A stretch of 64,000 bases of DNA from contig JAFUFI010000004.1 in assembly GCA_017469945.1 (NCBI GenBank), positions 62,001-126,000 on the forward strand. The letters run 5' to 3'. Positions 53,927 to 63,030 of this stretch are shown in pieces. The first letter of the stretch is position 1. Each line of letters starts with the position of its first letter. This DNA comes from Lachnospiraceae bacterium. GTDB taxonomy: Bacteria; Bacillota; Clostridia; Lachnospirales; Lachnospiraceae. The translations under genes and the position numbers were made by a program. The notes below the pieces were generated by a model, which saw only the letters and a list, made by a program, of their open reading frames with translations, was not told the origin of the DNA and made no database searches.

Positions 53927-54850
53927 CTAACTGAATATAGCTTCGACAAAGGAATCGGGATCGAATTTCTGAAGATCGTCGATCTGTTCGCCTACGCCGA
54001 TATACTTAACGGGTATATCAAGCTCGGATTGTATCGCTACAGCGATACCGCCCTTTGCCGTTCCGTCCATCTTGGTAAGGACTATTCCCGTAAGGGGAGC
54101 AACTTCGGAGAATTCCTTTGCTTGGACAAGCGCGTTCTGTCCTGTTGTACCGTCAAGGACGATAAGGTTTTCTCTGTGTACCTCGGGGAACTCTCTTGAA
54201 ATGATCTTGTCCATCTTACGAAGCTCTTCCATAAGGTTCTTCTTGTTATGAAGCCTACCCGCGGTATCGATAAGGAGTACGTCTATGCCTCTTGCCTTGC
54301 AGGCGGAAACAGCGTCAAAAACAACGCTTGCGGGATCTGCACCGTTTACGCTGCCAACGATTCCGACATCGGCTCTTTTTGCCCAGACTTCAAGCTGTTC
54401 ACCCGCTGCGGCTCTGAAAGTATCGGCCGCCGCAATAAGGACTTTCTTTCCTTCGGCTTTAAACTTAGAAGCAAGCTTTCCGACGGTCGTTGTCTTTCCT
54501 ACGCCGTTGACTCCGATAACCATAATAACGGACTTTTCCGTCTCAAACTTATACTCCGTCTCTCCCACAGCCATCTGCTGTTTGATAGACTCCTTAAGGA
54601 TCTCTCTGCATTCTTCGGTCTTTTTAAGATGCTCTTTTTTTACTTTCGCCTTAAGATCCTCAATGATGTTATCCGTAGCGGTAACACCGATATCGGCCAT
54701 TATAAGGATTTCTTCCAACTCCTCATAGAAATCATCATCAATTTCAGATGCCGTAAAGGCATTGTTTAAGTTTTTGACAAAGCTGTCTCTTGTTTTTGTA
54801 AGTCCGGCTTTTAATCTGCCGAAGAAACCGATCTTGCTCTCTTCTTCCAT
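53927..54850 (-). CDS. ftsY: Signal recognition particle receptor FtsY
   Basis: SRP receptor GTPase. Short N-terminus without a long acidic A domain, then the N-domain (about 1-90), G-domain P-loop VIGVNGVGKTTTVGKLA, DTAGRLHNKKNLM and TKMDGTAKGG. The 307-residue length is typical for Gram-positives. Its ATG directly follows the smc stop, so it is coupled to smc. Partner Ffh lies 4 kb on. Confidence 0.97.
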   Translation of the reverse strand: MEEESKIGFFGRLKAGLTKTRDSFVKNLNNAFTASEIDDDFYEELEEILIMADIGVTATDNIIEDLKAKVKKEHLKKTEECREILKESIKQQMAVGETEYKFETEKSVIMVIGVNGVGKTTTVGKLASKFKAEGKKVLIAAADTFRAAAGEQLEVWAKRADVGIVGSVNGADPASVVFDAVSACKARGIDVLLIDTAGRLHNKKNLMEELRKMDKIISREFPEVHRENLIVLDGTTGQNALVQAKEFSEVAPLTGIVLTKMDGTAKGGIAVAIQSELDIPVKYIGVGEQIDDLQKFDPDSFVEAIFS

Positions 54851-57800
54851 TTAAGCGTCCAAATCCTTTTCTATGAGGTTAACAGATACAAGCGTTGAAA
54901 CACCCTTTTCCTGCATGGTAATACCGTAAAGTCTGTCAACATTTTCCATAGTTCCTCGTCTGTGAGTAATAACGATGAACTGAGTATGCTTGGTAAGCTT
55001 ATGCAAATACTTTGCAAATCTTCCGACGTTAGAATCATCAAGCGCCGCCTCAATCTCGTCAAGGAGACAGAAAGGCGAAGGCTTAAGGTTCTGAATCGCA
55101 AACATCAGCGCTATGGCTGAAAGAGCCTTCTCACCACCGGATAACTGCATCATATTCTGAAGCTTCTTTCCCGGGGGCTGAGCGATGATCCTGATTCCCG
55201 CCTCAAGGATATCCTCTTCTTCCATAAGTTCAAGAGTACCTTTTCCGCCTCCGAAGAGTTCCTTAAATACTCTGTCGTACTCTTCGCTGATCTCTTTAAA
55301 CTTCTCGGAAAACTGCTTACGCATAGCGCTGTCAAGCTCTGCGATAATACCCTTCAAGGTCTCGGCCGCCTGAACAAGATCCGTCTGCTGAGTCTTCATA
55401 GTATTGTAACGCTCGGATATTTCTTTATACTCCTCAATAGCGTTTACATTGACATCGCCGAGTCTCTTTATCTTGTCCTTAACTTCGGCAATATCTCTCT
55501 TCATAACGACAAGATCATTCATAGACTCATCGCGGATAGCCGCCGCTGCAGAAAGAGTGATCTCATATTCATCCCACATATAATTGATGTGGCTCTCAAT
55601 GGATTCCTCGCTCTTTTCCTTTTGAGATGTGAGTCTGAAAACTTCCTTATCAAGGGAAGCCATCTTATCCGCAAGGGCTTCTCTGTCTTCGAAGAAGGTC
55701 TTTTGCTTAGCCGAAAGCTCTGCCTTCTTTTTGATGTTTTCCTGCATCTCGGTTTGCTTATTCTCGGCAACGGAATAGGATTTTTCGATAGTCTCCTCAA
55801 TAAGGGAAATATTTTCCTTATTTTCCGCAACCATCTTCTCGTTGGCCTCGAGAGCGGAAAGCACGGCAGAAAGCTCTTCATCCGATTTCGAAAGCTCGGC
55901 ATCTATTCTGTCAAGGTTTTCCTGCTTATACAAAAGGGCCTGACGCATCTTGGTCACTTCAACTTCAAATGCGTTTACTTTAGCTGAGCTTTCCGTCTCT
56001 TCTTTATGCTTTTCATCAAGAAGTCTGCCAAGCTCAGCTATCTTTTCGTTTGCTAAGCTTTCCTTTTCTTCGCTCAAAGCAAGCTCATCCTTGGCGCTTT
56101 CTCTGCCCTCTGCAATCTCTGCGAGCTGCTTTTCGATGTCCTGCTGTTCCGAAGCAAGGCTTAAAGCGTTCTCTGATTCTTCCTCCATACGCTCTCTTGC
56201 GGATGAAAGGTTTATTCTGGCGGTATTTTGCTTTATTGTAAGATCGGAAATCTCAAGCTTAATATGTTCAAGCTTTGTACGCATTTCCGTTCTCTTATCG
56301 CGCAACTCGTTAACCTCTTTATCGCCTCTTTCAATCTCTTTTTCTAGCTTGTCTACGCTCTTTTCAAGGTCTGCGATCTCTCGGCGCTTTCCGAGGAAAT
56401 TGGTATTGTTTTTAAAAGCACCTCCGCTAATGGCGCCGCCCGGAGCAAGTAACTCGCCCTCAAGGGTAACCATACGGATCGTGTAATTGTATTTTCTTGC
56501 AATCTTTGTTGCGTTGTCCACGCTGTCTACAACGACAAATCTTCCAAGAAGGCTTTCTGCGATCTTTTCATACTCTTTATCTGTATCAACAAGAGTATGT
56601 GCAAGTCCTAATACGCCCTTTTCGTTAAGAACGTCTATAGCCTTAATCTGCTGAGGGTTTGAAACTGCGTCCATGGGAAGGAATGTAGCTCTTCCAAGCT
56701 TTCCCTCTTTAAGGAAACCTATAAGCTTCTTTGCCGTATCTTCATCCTTTGTGACAATATTTTGAATATTACCGCCGAGAGCAGTTTCAATTGCGGTCTC
56801 GTACTTTTTATCAACCTTGATAATATCGGCAACAACTCCCACAATTCCCTTAAAGCGAGACTTTTGCTCCATAACCTTTTTAACGCTTCCGCCGTATCCT
56901 TCGTATCTTTCGGCGATGTCTAAAAGGGTCTGCAGCTTTGTCTTTTCCTGGTGGTAAAGAGCCTGATCGCTTCTAAGCTTATCATCGGTTTTATTTATCT
57001 TGGAACGAAGCTCTTCAATTGTGCTTTCGGTTTCCTTTTCTTCTTTTTGCTTGGAAGTGATCTCTTCCGTAGCCTTTTCAAAGACATCCTCAAGCTCTTT
57101 TATTGACTCTTTTCTTTCTTCCTCATCGCTCTTTACGCGAAGGATTCTGGAATTAAGCTCCGCCTTACGAACGTTTATCTGCTCGCTTAAAGAGTCAAAA
57201 CGGCTCATCTTGGCCTTTATCGTAGATCTTGAGTTAAGCTCTCCGATGATAATATTTTTATTCTCTTCAAGTTCGCTGTTCAGCTTTTCGATCTCGCTTT
57301 GAACCCTTGATAGAGCATCAGCAAGTTCTTTTGCTGTATTTTCCGTTTCAAGAGCCTTTTCATCGGCGTCTTTATTGTCGTTTAAAATCTTTTCACGCTC
57401 TGCCCTTCGTTTTTCGATTTCTTCGTTAATTGAATTCTTACGCTCAAGATAATATGCATCGGAATCCCCGGCAGACCTTATTTTTTCCTTTAACAGCTCA
57501 ATCTGACCTTCAAGGCGGCTTCTGTTAAGATCGGTATTTGAAAGCTCGTTTCTAGCGCTTTCAATCTCCTTATCAAGACCGGCGATGGTCTCCTGCATGC
57601 GGTCATATTCTTCCTTGACTCCGTCATACTCCTTTTTAACACCGGTAAGATCTTCACTTGCGATACTGAGCTTTTCCTCAACATCAATAAGCTTAGACTT
57701 AAGGCTTTCATGTTCAAGAAGGAAGGCATTGACGTCGAGAGTCTTAAGGTTTTCTTTAAGAGAAAGATACTGCTTGGCCTTCTCGCTCTGGCGCTCTAAC

Positions 57801-58411
57801 GGACCGACCTGGCGCTCCAGCTCGGTTAAAATGTCATTAACTCTGACAAGGTTATTCTGCTCATTTTCAAGTTTCTTTAAAGCGGAAGCCTTGCGTCTTT
57901 TAAACTTTACGATTCCCGCAGCTTCATCAAAAAGCTCACGTCTCTCCTCGGGCTTTCCGGAAAGGATCTTGTCGATCTGACCCTGTCCGATGATGGAGTA
58001 ACCTTCTTTACCGATACCTGTATCGTAGAAAAGCTCATTTACATCTTTAAGGCGACAAGCCGTTCCGTTTAAAAGGTATTCGCTCTCACCGGATCTGTAG
58101 AGGCGTCTGGCAATTGTAACCTCTTCAAAATCTGTAGGAAGCGCATGATCCGAATTATCAAGAGTAATAGCTACGTATGCATAACTTAAGGGCTTACGAG
58201 TCTCTGTTCCGGAGAAAATGACATCGGTCATTGTTCCTCCGCGGAGCTGTTTAACGCTCTGTTCTCCCAAAACCCATCTGACAGCATCGGCTACATTACT
58301 CTTTCCCGATCCGTTAGGTCCTACAATACCTGTAATTCCGTTGTGGAACTGAAAAACGATCTTGTTTGCAAAGGACTTAAATCCCTGTACTTCAATACTT
58401 TTTAGAAACAT
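54851..58411 (-). CDS. smc: Chromosome partition protein SMC
   Basis: Condensin ATPase for chromosome segregation. N-terminal P-loop IVGPNGSGKSNVADAVRWVLGE (about 28-49), a long coiled coil (about 170-500), the hinge with GYGGSVKKVM and TFLPMDAVS (about 505-655), return coiled coil, then the C-terminal signature LSGGEKALSAIALMFA and CLLDEIEAALDDSNVGRF. Length 1186 is normal. Its ATG overlaps the rnc end by 20 bases. ScpA and ScpB are not in this window. Confidence 0.97.
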   Translation of the reverse strand: MFLKSIEVQGFKSFANKIVFQFHNGITGIVGPNGSGKSNVADAVRWVLGEQSVKQLRGGTMTDVIFSGTETRKPLSYAYVAITLDNSDHALPTDFEEVTIARRLYRSGESEYLLNGTACRLKDVNELFYDTGIGKEGYSIIGQGQIDKILSGKPEERRELFDEAAGIVKFKRRKASALKKLENEQNNLVRVNDILTELERQVGPLERQSEKAKQYLSLKENLKTLDVNAFLLEHESLKSKLIDVEEKLSIASEDLTGVKKEYDGVKEEYDRMQETIAGLDKEIESARNELSNTDLNRSRLEGQIELLKEKIRSAGDSDAYYLERKNSINEEIEKRRAEREKILNDNKDADEKALETENTAKELADALSRVQSEIEKLNSELEENKNIIIGELNSRSTIKAKMSRFDSLSEQINVRKAELNSRILRVKSDEEERKESIKELEDVFEKATEEITSKQKEEKETESTIEELRSKINKTDDKLRSDQALYHQEKTKLQTLLDIAERYEGYGGSVKKVMEQKSRFKGIVGVVADIIKVDKKYETAIETALGGNIQNIVTKDEDTAKKLIGFLKEGKLGRATFLPMDAVSNPQQIKAIDVLNEKGVLGLAHTLVDTDKEYEKIAESLLGRFVVVDSVDNATKIARKYNYTIRMVTLEGELLAPGGAISGGAFKNNTNFLGKRREIADLEKSVDKLEKEIERGDKEVNELRDKRTEMRTKLEHIKLEISDLTIKQNTARINLSSARERMEEESENALSLASEQQDIEKQLAEIAEGRESAKDELALSEEKESLANEKIAELGRLLDEKHKEETESSAKVNAFEVEVTKMRQALLYKQENLDRIDAELSKSDEELSAVLSALEANEKMVAENKENISLIEETIEKSYSVAENKQTEMQENIKKKAELSAKQKTFFEDREALADKMASLDKEVFRLTSQKEKSEESIESHINYMWDEYEITLSAAAAIRDESMNDLVVMKRDIAEVKDKIKRLGDVNVNAIEEYKEISERYNTMKTQQTDLVQAAETLKGIIAELDSAMRKQFSEKFKEISEEYDRVFKELFGGGKGTLELMEEEDILEAGIRIIAQPPGKKLQNMMQLSGGEKALSAIALMFAIQNLKPSPFCLLDEIEAALDDSNVGRFAKYLHKLTKHTQFIVITHRRGTMENVDRLYGITMQEKGVSTLVSVNLIEKDLDA

Positions 58412-59102
58412 ATCCCTGATCTCTCAACTTTAATAACGCCTCATAAGCAGCCTGCTGTTCCGCAGCCTTTTTTGTACGGCCTTTGCCTCTTCCGAGCTCG
58501 TTCTTTCCGCTCTTTACAATAACCTCAAACTCTTTATCGTGTTCCGGGCCATTCTCGCCTAAAAGGACGTATTCGAATTCTTTCTTTAACTCCCCTTGCA
58601 TAACTTCCTGAAGGGTACTTTTACTGTCATAAAAAAGGACCTTATTCTCAAGATCTGACAAAATGAACTTGTTAATATGATCTTTTGCTTTATCCATGCC
58701 ACCGTCAAGGAAAATAGCGCCGATAATGGCTTCCATGACATCGGAGGTGATGCTTTCACGGCCTCTTCCGCCCGTGCTCTCCTCACCCTTACCGAGAAGA
58801 ATATATTTGCCGAGATCTAAATCTCTGGCACAAATAGCCAAAGAGGGCTCACACACCATAGAAGCGCGCAATTTAGTAAGACGTCCCTCCGGCAAATCCG
58901 GATATTTATGAAAAAGGAATTCCGAGGAAACGACTTCTAAGACAGCGTCTCCGAGAAATTCTAATCTTTCATAATCACCCGATTTATTGATCTTTTGCTC
59001 ATTGGCATAGGAGCTGTGGGTAAGGGCCTGTTTCAAAAGGCTTTTATCCTTAAACTCATAACCAATGGCTTTTTCCAAACCATTTAAATCCAAAGTATTC
59101 AT
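58392..59102 (-). CDS. rnc: Ribonuclease III
   Basis: Double-stranded RNA endonuclease for rRNA processing. N-terminal catalytic domain with ERLEFLGDAVLEVV (catalytic acidic residues) and DVMEAIIGAIFLDGG, C-terminal dsRBD (about 160-236; GRGKGRTKKAAEQQAAYEALLKL). I place the start at 59102 (MNTLDLNGLEKAIGY) because a terminator hairpin (59131-59163) would lie inside a longer reading. AGGAA lies upstream. The length of 236 is normal. Confidence 0.95.
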   Translation of the reverse strand: MNTLDLNGLEKAIGYEFKDKSLLKQALTHSSYANEQKINKSGDYERLEFLGDAVLEVVSSEFLFHKYPDLPEGRLTKLRASMVCEPSLAICARDLDLGKYILLGKGEESTGGRGRESITSDVMEAIIGAIFLDGGMDKAKDHINKFILSDLENKVLFYDSKSTLQEVMQGELKKEFEYVLLGENGPEHDKEFEVIVKSGKNELGRGKGRTKKAAEQQAAYEALLKLRDQGYVSKKY

Positions 59103-59125
59103 TTTTAAGTATTCCTGTTTAAGTG

Positions 59126-59163
59126 AAAAAGATTCCCAGATGACCATATTACATCCGGGAATC
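59126..59163 (-). terminator. Hairpin terminator between acpP and rnc
   Basis: Arms 59131-59142 and 59152-59163 form a twelve-position stem with one mismatch that becomes G-U on the minus strand, followed by CTTTTTCAC. It may be an attenuator that lets only part of transcripts pass into rnc-smc-ftsY. Confidence 0.8.
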
Positions 59164-59196
59164 ATTTATTCCAAATGTTTGATCCAAAGAAAAGAT

Positions 59197-59427
59197 TTAG
59201 CTTAAAGCTTCCTTGATAAGTTCAACAGCCTGTCCTACGGTTGTAATCTGCTCAGCCGCATCCTCTTCTACGTGAATATCGAAAGCGTCCTCGATACCCA
59301 TAACGATCTGATATACGTCGAGTGAATCAGCTCCAAGATCGTCGGTAAAAGTAGTTTCGGGTGTGATCTCATCGGGATCTACATTTAATACTTCCGCAAT
59401 AATTGCTTTTAATTTTTCAAGTTCCAT
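59197..59427 (-). CDS. acpP: Acyl carrier protein
   Basis: Carrier of growing acyl chains in fatty-acid synthesis. 76 residues, highly acidic, with the phosphopantetheine serine in GADSLDVYQIVM. FTDDLGADSLD is the family hallmark. The start has GGAAGG about nine bases upstream. It follows plsX, the usual place in Firmicutes, and is followed by a terminator before rnc. Confidence 0.97.
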   Translation of the reverse strand: MELEKLKAIIAEVLNVDPDEITPETTFTDDLGADSLDVYQIVMGIEDAFDIHVEEDAAEQITTVGQAVELIKEALS

Positions 59428-59463
59428 AGTAAAGTTTCCTTCCTTAATTACAAAAAAAATATC

Positions 59464-60480
59464 TTAGTTATCAGATTCCGTTTTAAGCAATTCTTTGATC
59501 TTGCCGTTTATATCCAAATCTGTAAACTTAACACACTGTAAAACAGAGTTTTTAATGGCAACGGATGAGCTGCTTCCGTGAGTCTTTACGAGAAGCCCGT
59601 TGCATCCGAGAAGAGGCGCGCCGCCGTAACTCTCGGTATCAAATATCTTAAGAGTCTTTTTAAGAGCTTTCTTGGACATCAACGCTCCGATCTTTGAAAT
59701 AAAGGTACTCATAAGTCCCTTTTTGATCATCTTGACCAAAGCTCCGCTCACGCCTTCCATCATCTTAAGAACAACATTTCCCGTAAATGCTTCGGCTACC
59801 ACAACATCGCAGGCTCCGTGAGGAATATCTCTCGCTTCGCAGCTTCCTACGAAATTGATTCCCTTTGCCTCTTTAAGGAGAGGAAAAGTTTCCTTAACAA
59901 GAGCATTACCCTTTTCTTCCTCGGCTCCGATATTAACGATTCCGACAGTGGGATTCTTAATGCCAAGGAAATTCTCGGCGTAGATAGAACCCATCTGAGC
60001 GAACTGTACAATAGCGGTAGGCTTGGCGTCTACATTGGCACCGCAGTCTAAGAGGAACGAAATACCCTTTGTTGTAGGGATAACGGTTGCAAGAGGCGGT
60101 CTCTCGATACCCTTAATACGACCAACGATTATCTGGCCGCCCACAAGGAAAGCACCGGTAGATCCGGCAGTAACAAGAGCGTCGCAGTTTCCTTCTTTTA
60201 CAAGGTACATTGCCCTTACAAGAGAAGAATCCTTTTTGCGCCTTACAGCGTTAACGGGAGGCTCCGCAGTCTCGATCACTTCAGTGCAATGAACGATTTC
60301 AATAGAGTCGGGATCGTACTCGTATTTAGCGAGCTCTTCCCTTATCTCCGGTTCCTTACCGCAAAGAAAGATCTTAACACGCTTCTCGGCATTAACTGCT
60401 TCAACAGCACCCTTAACAATCTGCTCAGGGGCGTTGTCGCCGCCCATAGCGTCTACGGCAACCTTGACGATTCTGTCCAT
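59464..60480 (-). CDS. plsX: Phosphate acyltransferase PlsX
   Basis: Converts acyl-ACP to acyl-phosphate for PlsY. VAVDAMGGDNAPEQIVKGA start, DALVTAGSTGAFLVGG, GIERPPLATVIPT and VVAEAFTGNVVLKMMEGVSGAL. Length 338 is normal. A promoter (60534-60562) lies immediately upstream, and the rpmF terminator separates it from rpmF. acpP follows after 36 bases. Confidence 0.97.
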   Translation of the reverse strand: MDRIVKVAVDAMGGDNAPEQIVKGAVEAVNAEKRVKIFLCGKEPEIREELAKYEYDPDSIEIVHCTEVIETAEPPVNAVRRKKDSSLVRAMYLVKEGNCDALVTAGSTGAFLVGGQIIVGRIKGIERPPLATVIPTTKGISFLLDCGANVDAKPTAIVQFAQMGSIYAENFLGIKNPTVGIVNIGAEEEKGNALVKETFPLLKEAKGINFVGSCEARDIPHGACDVVVAEAFTGNVVLKMMEGVSGALVKMIKKGLMSTFISKIGALMSKKALKKTLKIFDTESYGGAPLLGCNGLLVKTHGSSSSVAIKNSVLQCVKFTDLDINGKIKELLKTESDN

Positions 60481-60533
60481 AAAAGCTTATCTCCAATTTT
60501 TATTGTATACGTTTTGCTTCTTACCTAAAAGAT

Positions 60534-60562
60534 ACTATACAAGAGGGTGAATCAAAAATCAA
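60534..60562 (-). promoter_or_regulatory. Putative promoter of plsX-acpP
   Basis: TTGATT (60557-60562), a 17-base spacer and TATAGT (60534-60539) on the minus strand, ahead of plsX by about 50 bases. The rpmF terminator lies just upstream, consistent with a new transcript. Confidence 0.65.
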
Positions 60563-60572
60563 CATAAAAATA

Positions 60573-60604
60573 ACAAAAAAAAGAAGCTGAAAAATCAGCT
60601 TCTT
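60573..60604 (-). terminator. Intrinsic terminator after rpmF
   Basis: AAGAAGCTGA, four bases, TCAGCTTCTT (60581-60604) is a perfect ten-pair stem followed by eight T on the minus strand. Confidence 0.9.
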
Positions 60605-60634
60605 TGTAACCTCTTATTAATGCTCAGAAGAGTA

Positions 60635-60814
60635 TCAATCAACGTCGATGACCTGCTTCTTGTCATAAGAGCCGCACTTCTTGCAAACTCTGTGGGGCTG
60701 CATAAGAGCGCCACACTTGCTGCACTTTACGAGAGTAGGAGCAGACATCTTCCAGTTAGCTCTTCTCTGATCTCTTCTTCCCTTGGAAGATTTGTTCTTA
60801 GGGCAGATAGACAT
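60635..60814 (-). CDS. rpmF: 50S ribosomal protein L32
   Basis: Fifty-nine residues beginning MSICPKNKSSKGRR, with RRANWKMSAPTLVKC and a four-cysteine zinc ribbon (CSKCGALMQPHRVCKKCGS: C31, C34, C44, C47). This is the zinc-binding, C+ form of L32. ATG has GGAGG upstream. It lies three bases after yceD ends, the standard order, and before plsX. Confidence 0.97.
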   Translation of the reverse strand: MSICPKNKSSKGRRDQRRANWKMSAPTLVKCSKCGALMQPHRVCKKCGSYDKKQVIDVD

Positions 60815-60817
60815 GAT

Positions 60818-61342
60818 TTACACCTCCTTAGTGGATTCCAATTTATCGAAAATAGCTGCCATGCGAGGGTCCGGCACAAAGGTATCGCATCCGCAATCTC
60901 CCTCGTTCAAATCATGTCCGCAAACCGGGCAAAGCCCTTTACAGTCTTCTCGGCACAAGATCTTGACAGGCCAGTTTACAGTAATCTCTCCTTGCAAAAG
61001 CGCTTCGGTATCAAGGCTGTAGCCTTCCATGTAATCGAAAAGCTCTTCTTCCTCTTCACCTGCCGCAAAATCAGGGGATGCGACCTCTCTGTCTATCTGT
61101 ATATCCAGATTTACCGGAGTACTCTTAAGACATCTGTCGCACTGTCCTTCAAATGACAGCTTAACATTTCCGCTCACATTAATCTTGCCTTTTTCAAGGT
61201 TCTGAAATTTTAAAACATATTTTTCCGAAGATGTTACCGGGAACTCGCCGAAACCACTGTCGTAAGAAGCTATCTCGGGACTGGTCTCCAAAGTACTTAT
61301 CTTGCCGGATGAATTAAAAACATCAGAAAGATTAATCAGCAT
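60818..61342 (-). CDS. DUF177 (YceD) family protein
   Basis: A 174-residue member of the YceD/DUF177 family that in other bacteria is linked to rRNA (23S) handling and precedes rpmF, as here. The N-terminal half has LKFQNLEKGKINVSGNVKLSF and CDRCLKSTPVNLDIQIDREV. A C-terminal cluster of cysteines (CREDCKGLCPVCGHDLNEGDCGCD) suggests zinc binding. The start has AAAGGA upstream. It has a consensus promoter. Confidence 0.88.
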   Translation of the reverse strand: MLINLSDVFNSSGKISTLETSPEIASYDSGFGEFPVTSSEKYVLKFQNLEKGKINVSGNVKLSFEGQCDRCLKSTPVNLDIQIDREVASPDFAAGEEEEELFDYMEGYSLDTEALLQGEITVNWPVKILCREDCKGLCPVCGHDLNEGDCGCDTFVPDPRMAAIFDKLESTKEV

Positions 61343-61389
61343 ACTTTGTTCCTTTGCAATAAATTACACGCAAAATCGCATACTCGAAT

Positions 61390-61418
61390 ATTATATGAAT
61401 CCACCCGTATTATGTCAA
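61390..61418 (-). promoter_or_regulatory. Consensus sigma-A promoter of yceD-rpmF
   Basis: TTGACA (61413-61418), exactly 17 bases, TATAAT (61390-61395) on the minus strand. This is a perfect-consensus promoter, as suits a ribosomal protein gene. Confidence 0.88.
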
Positions 61419-61473
61419 GTGATTTTCGAAAAAATCTGAAAAATTTAGGTACAATTTTTCTTATACACGTAAA

Positions 61474-62874
61474 TTATCTTTTATTAATAGGAACATAAGG
61501 CACGTGAGTACCTACGTATTTGTACGCGGGACGAACGATCTTTCCGGCATTTAAGATCTCCTCGAGTCTGTGAGCACACCATCCTGAGATTCTGGCGATG
61601 GCAAAGATAGGGGTGTAGAGCTCCTCGGGAATTCCCATCATGCTGTATACAAGTCCGCTGTAGAAGTCCACATTGGCGCAAACTTCTTTGTGAACGTTCT
61701 TCTGCTGCATAATAAGCTTACCGGCGATCTTTTCAACTCTCTCGTAGAAATTAAAGTCGTCAAGACGTCCCTTCTCCTCAGCCAGCTTCTTGGCGTACTC
61801 TTTGAGCACAACCTCTCTGGGATCGGAAAGAGTATAAACGGCATGTCCCATTCCGTAGACAAGTCCCTGCTTGTCAAATACCTGCTTGTCGAGGATTTTC
61901 TGGATATAAGTCTTTACTTCCTTCTCATCCTCACGGTTCTTGATGTTTTTGTATAGATCGGCAAACATATTCTGAACCTTAAGGTTGGCACCGCCGTGAC
62001 GGAATCCCTTAAGAGATCCGATTGATGCGGCAATTGAAGAATATGTGTCTGTGCCCGAAGAAGTGACAACGTGGGTCGTAAAGGTGGAGTTGTTTCCTCC
62101 GCCGTGGTCCGCGTGAAGGATAAGGGCTACATCCAAAACCTTGGCCTCAAGCTCTGTAAACTTACCGTCGGGACGAAGCATCTGCAAAATATTCTCAGCC
62201 ACAGAAAGCTCCGGCTTGGGATTTCTGATAACAAGAGCCTCGTCCTTTCTGAAGTGGCAGTATGACATATAAGAATATACCGCTATAAGAGGAAGCTTGT
62301 TTATAAGCTCCAAGGACTGACGAAGCACATTCTTAGCCGAGATATCATCCGGGTTATTGTCGTATGTATACAGAGTAAGGATGCATCTCTGAAGCGCATT
62401 CATAATATTGGCATTTGAAGCCTTCATAACAACGTCACGGGTAAAACGGGCGCCGAGATTCTGGAACTCTCTGCTGACGCGGATGAACTCATCCAGCTGA
62501 CTCTTTGTGGGGAGCTTTCCGAAGATAAGAAGATATGTTGTCTCCTCAAATCCGAATCTCCTGTCCCCAAGTCCCTTTATAAAGTCTACGACATTTACTC
62601 CCTGATAATAAAGGCGTCCGTCACATGGGATCTGGTTTCCGTCTTTAAGATCGTAAGCAACAACATCGGAAATCTCGGTAAGGCCTGTAAGCACACCTTT
62701 TCCGGCGGCATCACGGAGTCCTCTTTTTACATCATATTCAAGATAAAGGTTTTTATCTATACGATGGTTGCCTTCAAGGATCTGCTCCAGCGAATCGATT
62801 TCTTCCTTAATGTGATCCATCTCGGAAAAATCAAGCATTTCGTTGTGTTCATTGATAGAATAAATGTCTGCCAT
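61474..62874 (-). CDS. gltA: Citrate synthase
   Basis: Condenses acetyl-CoA and oxaloacetate, feeding glutamate synthesis in anaerobes. Catalytic motifs are present: HADHGGGNNSTFTTHVV (histidine), GFRHGGANLK, GMGHAVYTLSDPRE (histidine) and DFYSGLVYSMMGIP (aspartate). Length 466 includes an N-terminal acidic extension of about 45 residues (DEISLEQILEGNH style). GAGGAGG precedes the ATG. A promoter and TTGTAT half-sites precede it. No other TCA genes are in the window. Confidence 0.94.
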   Translation of the reverse strand: MADIYSINEHNEMLDFSEMDHIKEEIDSLEQILEGNHRIDKNLYLEYDVKRGLRDAAGKGVLTGLTEISDVVAYDLKDGNQIPCDGRLYYQGVNVVDFIKGLGDRRFGFEETTYLLIFGKLPTKSQLDEFIRVSREFQNLGARFTRDVVMKASNANIMNALQRCILTLYTYDNNPDDISAKNVLRQSLELINKLPLIAVYSYMSYCHFRKDEALVIRNPKPELSVAENILQMLRPDGKFTELEAKVLDVALILHADHGGGNNSTFTTHVVTSSGTDTYSSIAASIGSLKGFRHGGANLKVQNMFADLYKNIKNREDEKEVKTYIQKILDKQVFDKQGLVYGMGHAVYTLSDPREVVLKEYAKKLAEEKGRLDDFNFYERVEKIAGKLIMQQKNVHKEVCANVDFYSGLVYSMMGIPEELYTPIFAIARISGWCAHRLEEILNAGKIVRPAYKYVGTHVPYVPINKR

Positions 62875-62891
62875 AAACGTTCCTCCTCAGA

Positions 62892-62952
62892 TTGTATACA
62901 AGTATATTTGTATAACTTTTCTGATTATACAACTACTTTGAAGTCTCGTCAA
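62892..62952 (-). promoter_or_regulatory. Citrate synthase promoter with overlapping TTGTAT half-site array
   Basis: The minus-strand promoter is TTGACG (62947-62952), 17 bases, TATAAT (62924-62929). Half-sites TTGTAT at 62892-62897 and 62908-62913 (plus strand) and ATACAA at 62896-62901 and 62927-62932 form a perfect TTGTATACAA palindrome and two wider dyads over the minus-10 and start region, as a repressor operator would. Confidence 0.7.
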
Positions 62953-63030
62953 GAAGAATACCCGCAGTATAGCTTATTGCTTTCTTAACTGCACCTTTTT
63001 CGAAAGGATTTAAAGGCTTAAATACTTTCT

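Noticed and set aside
62941-63030. A terminator after trpA
   Set aside because: Only a short CCTTT/AAAGG stem without a T-run was seen, so I do not call it.
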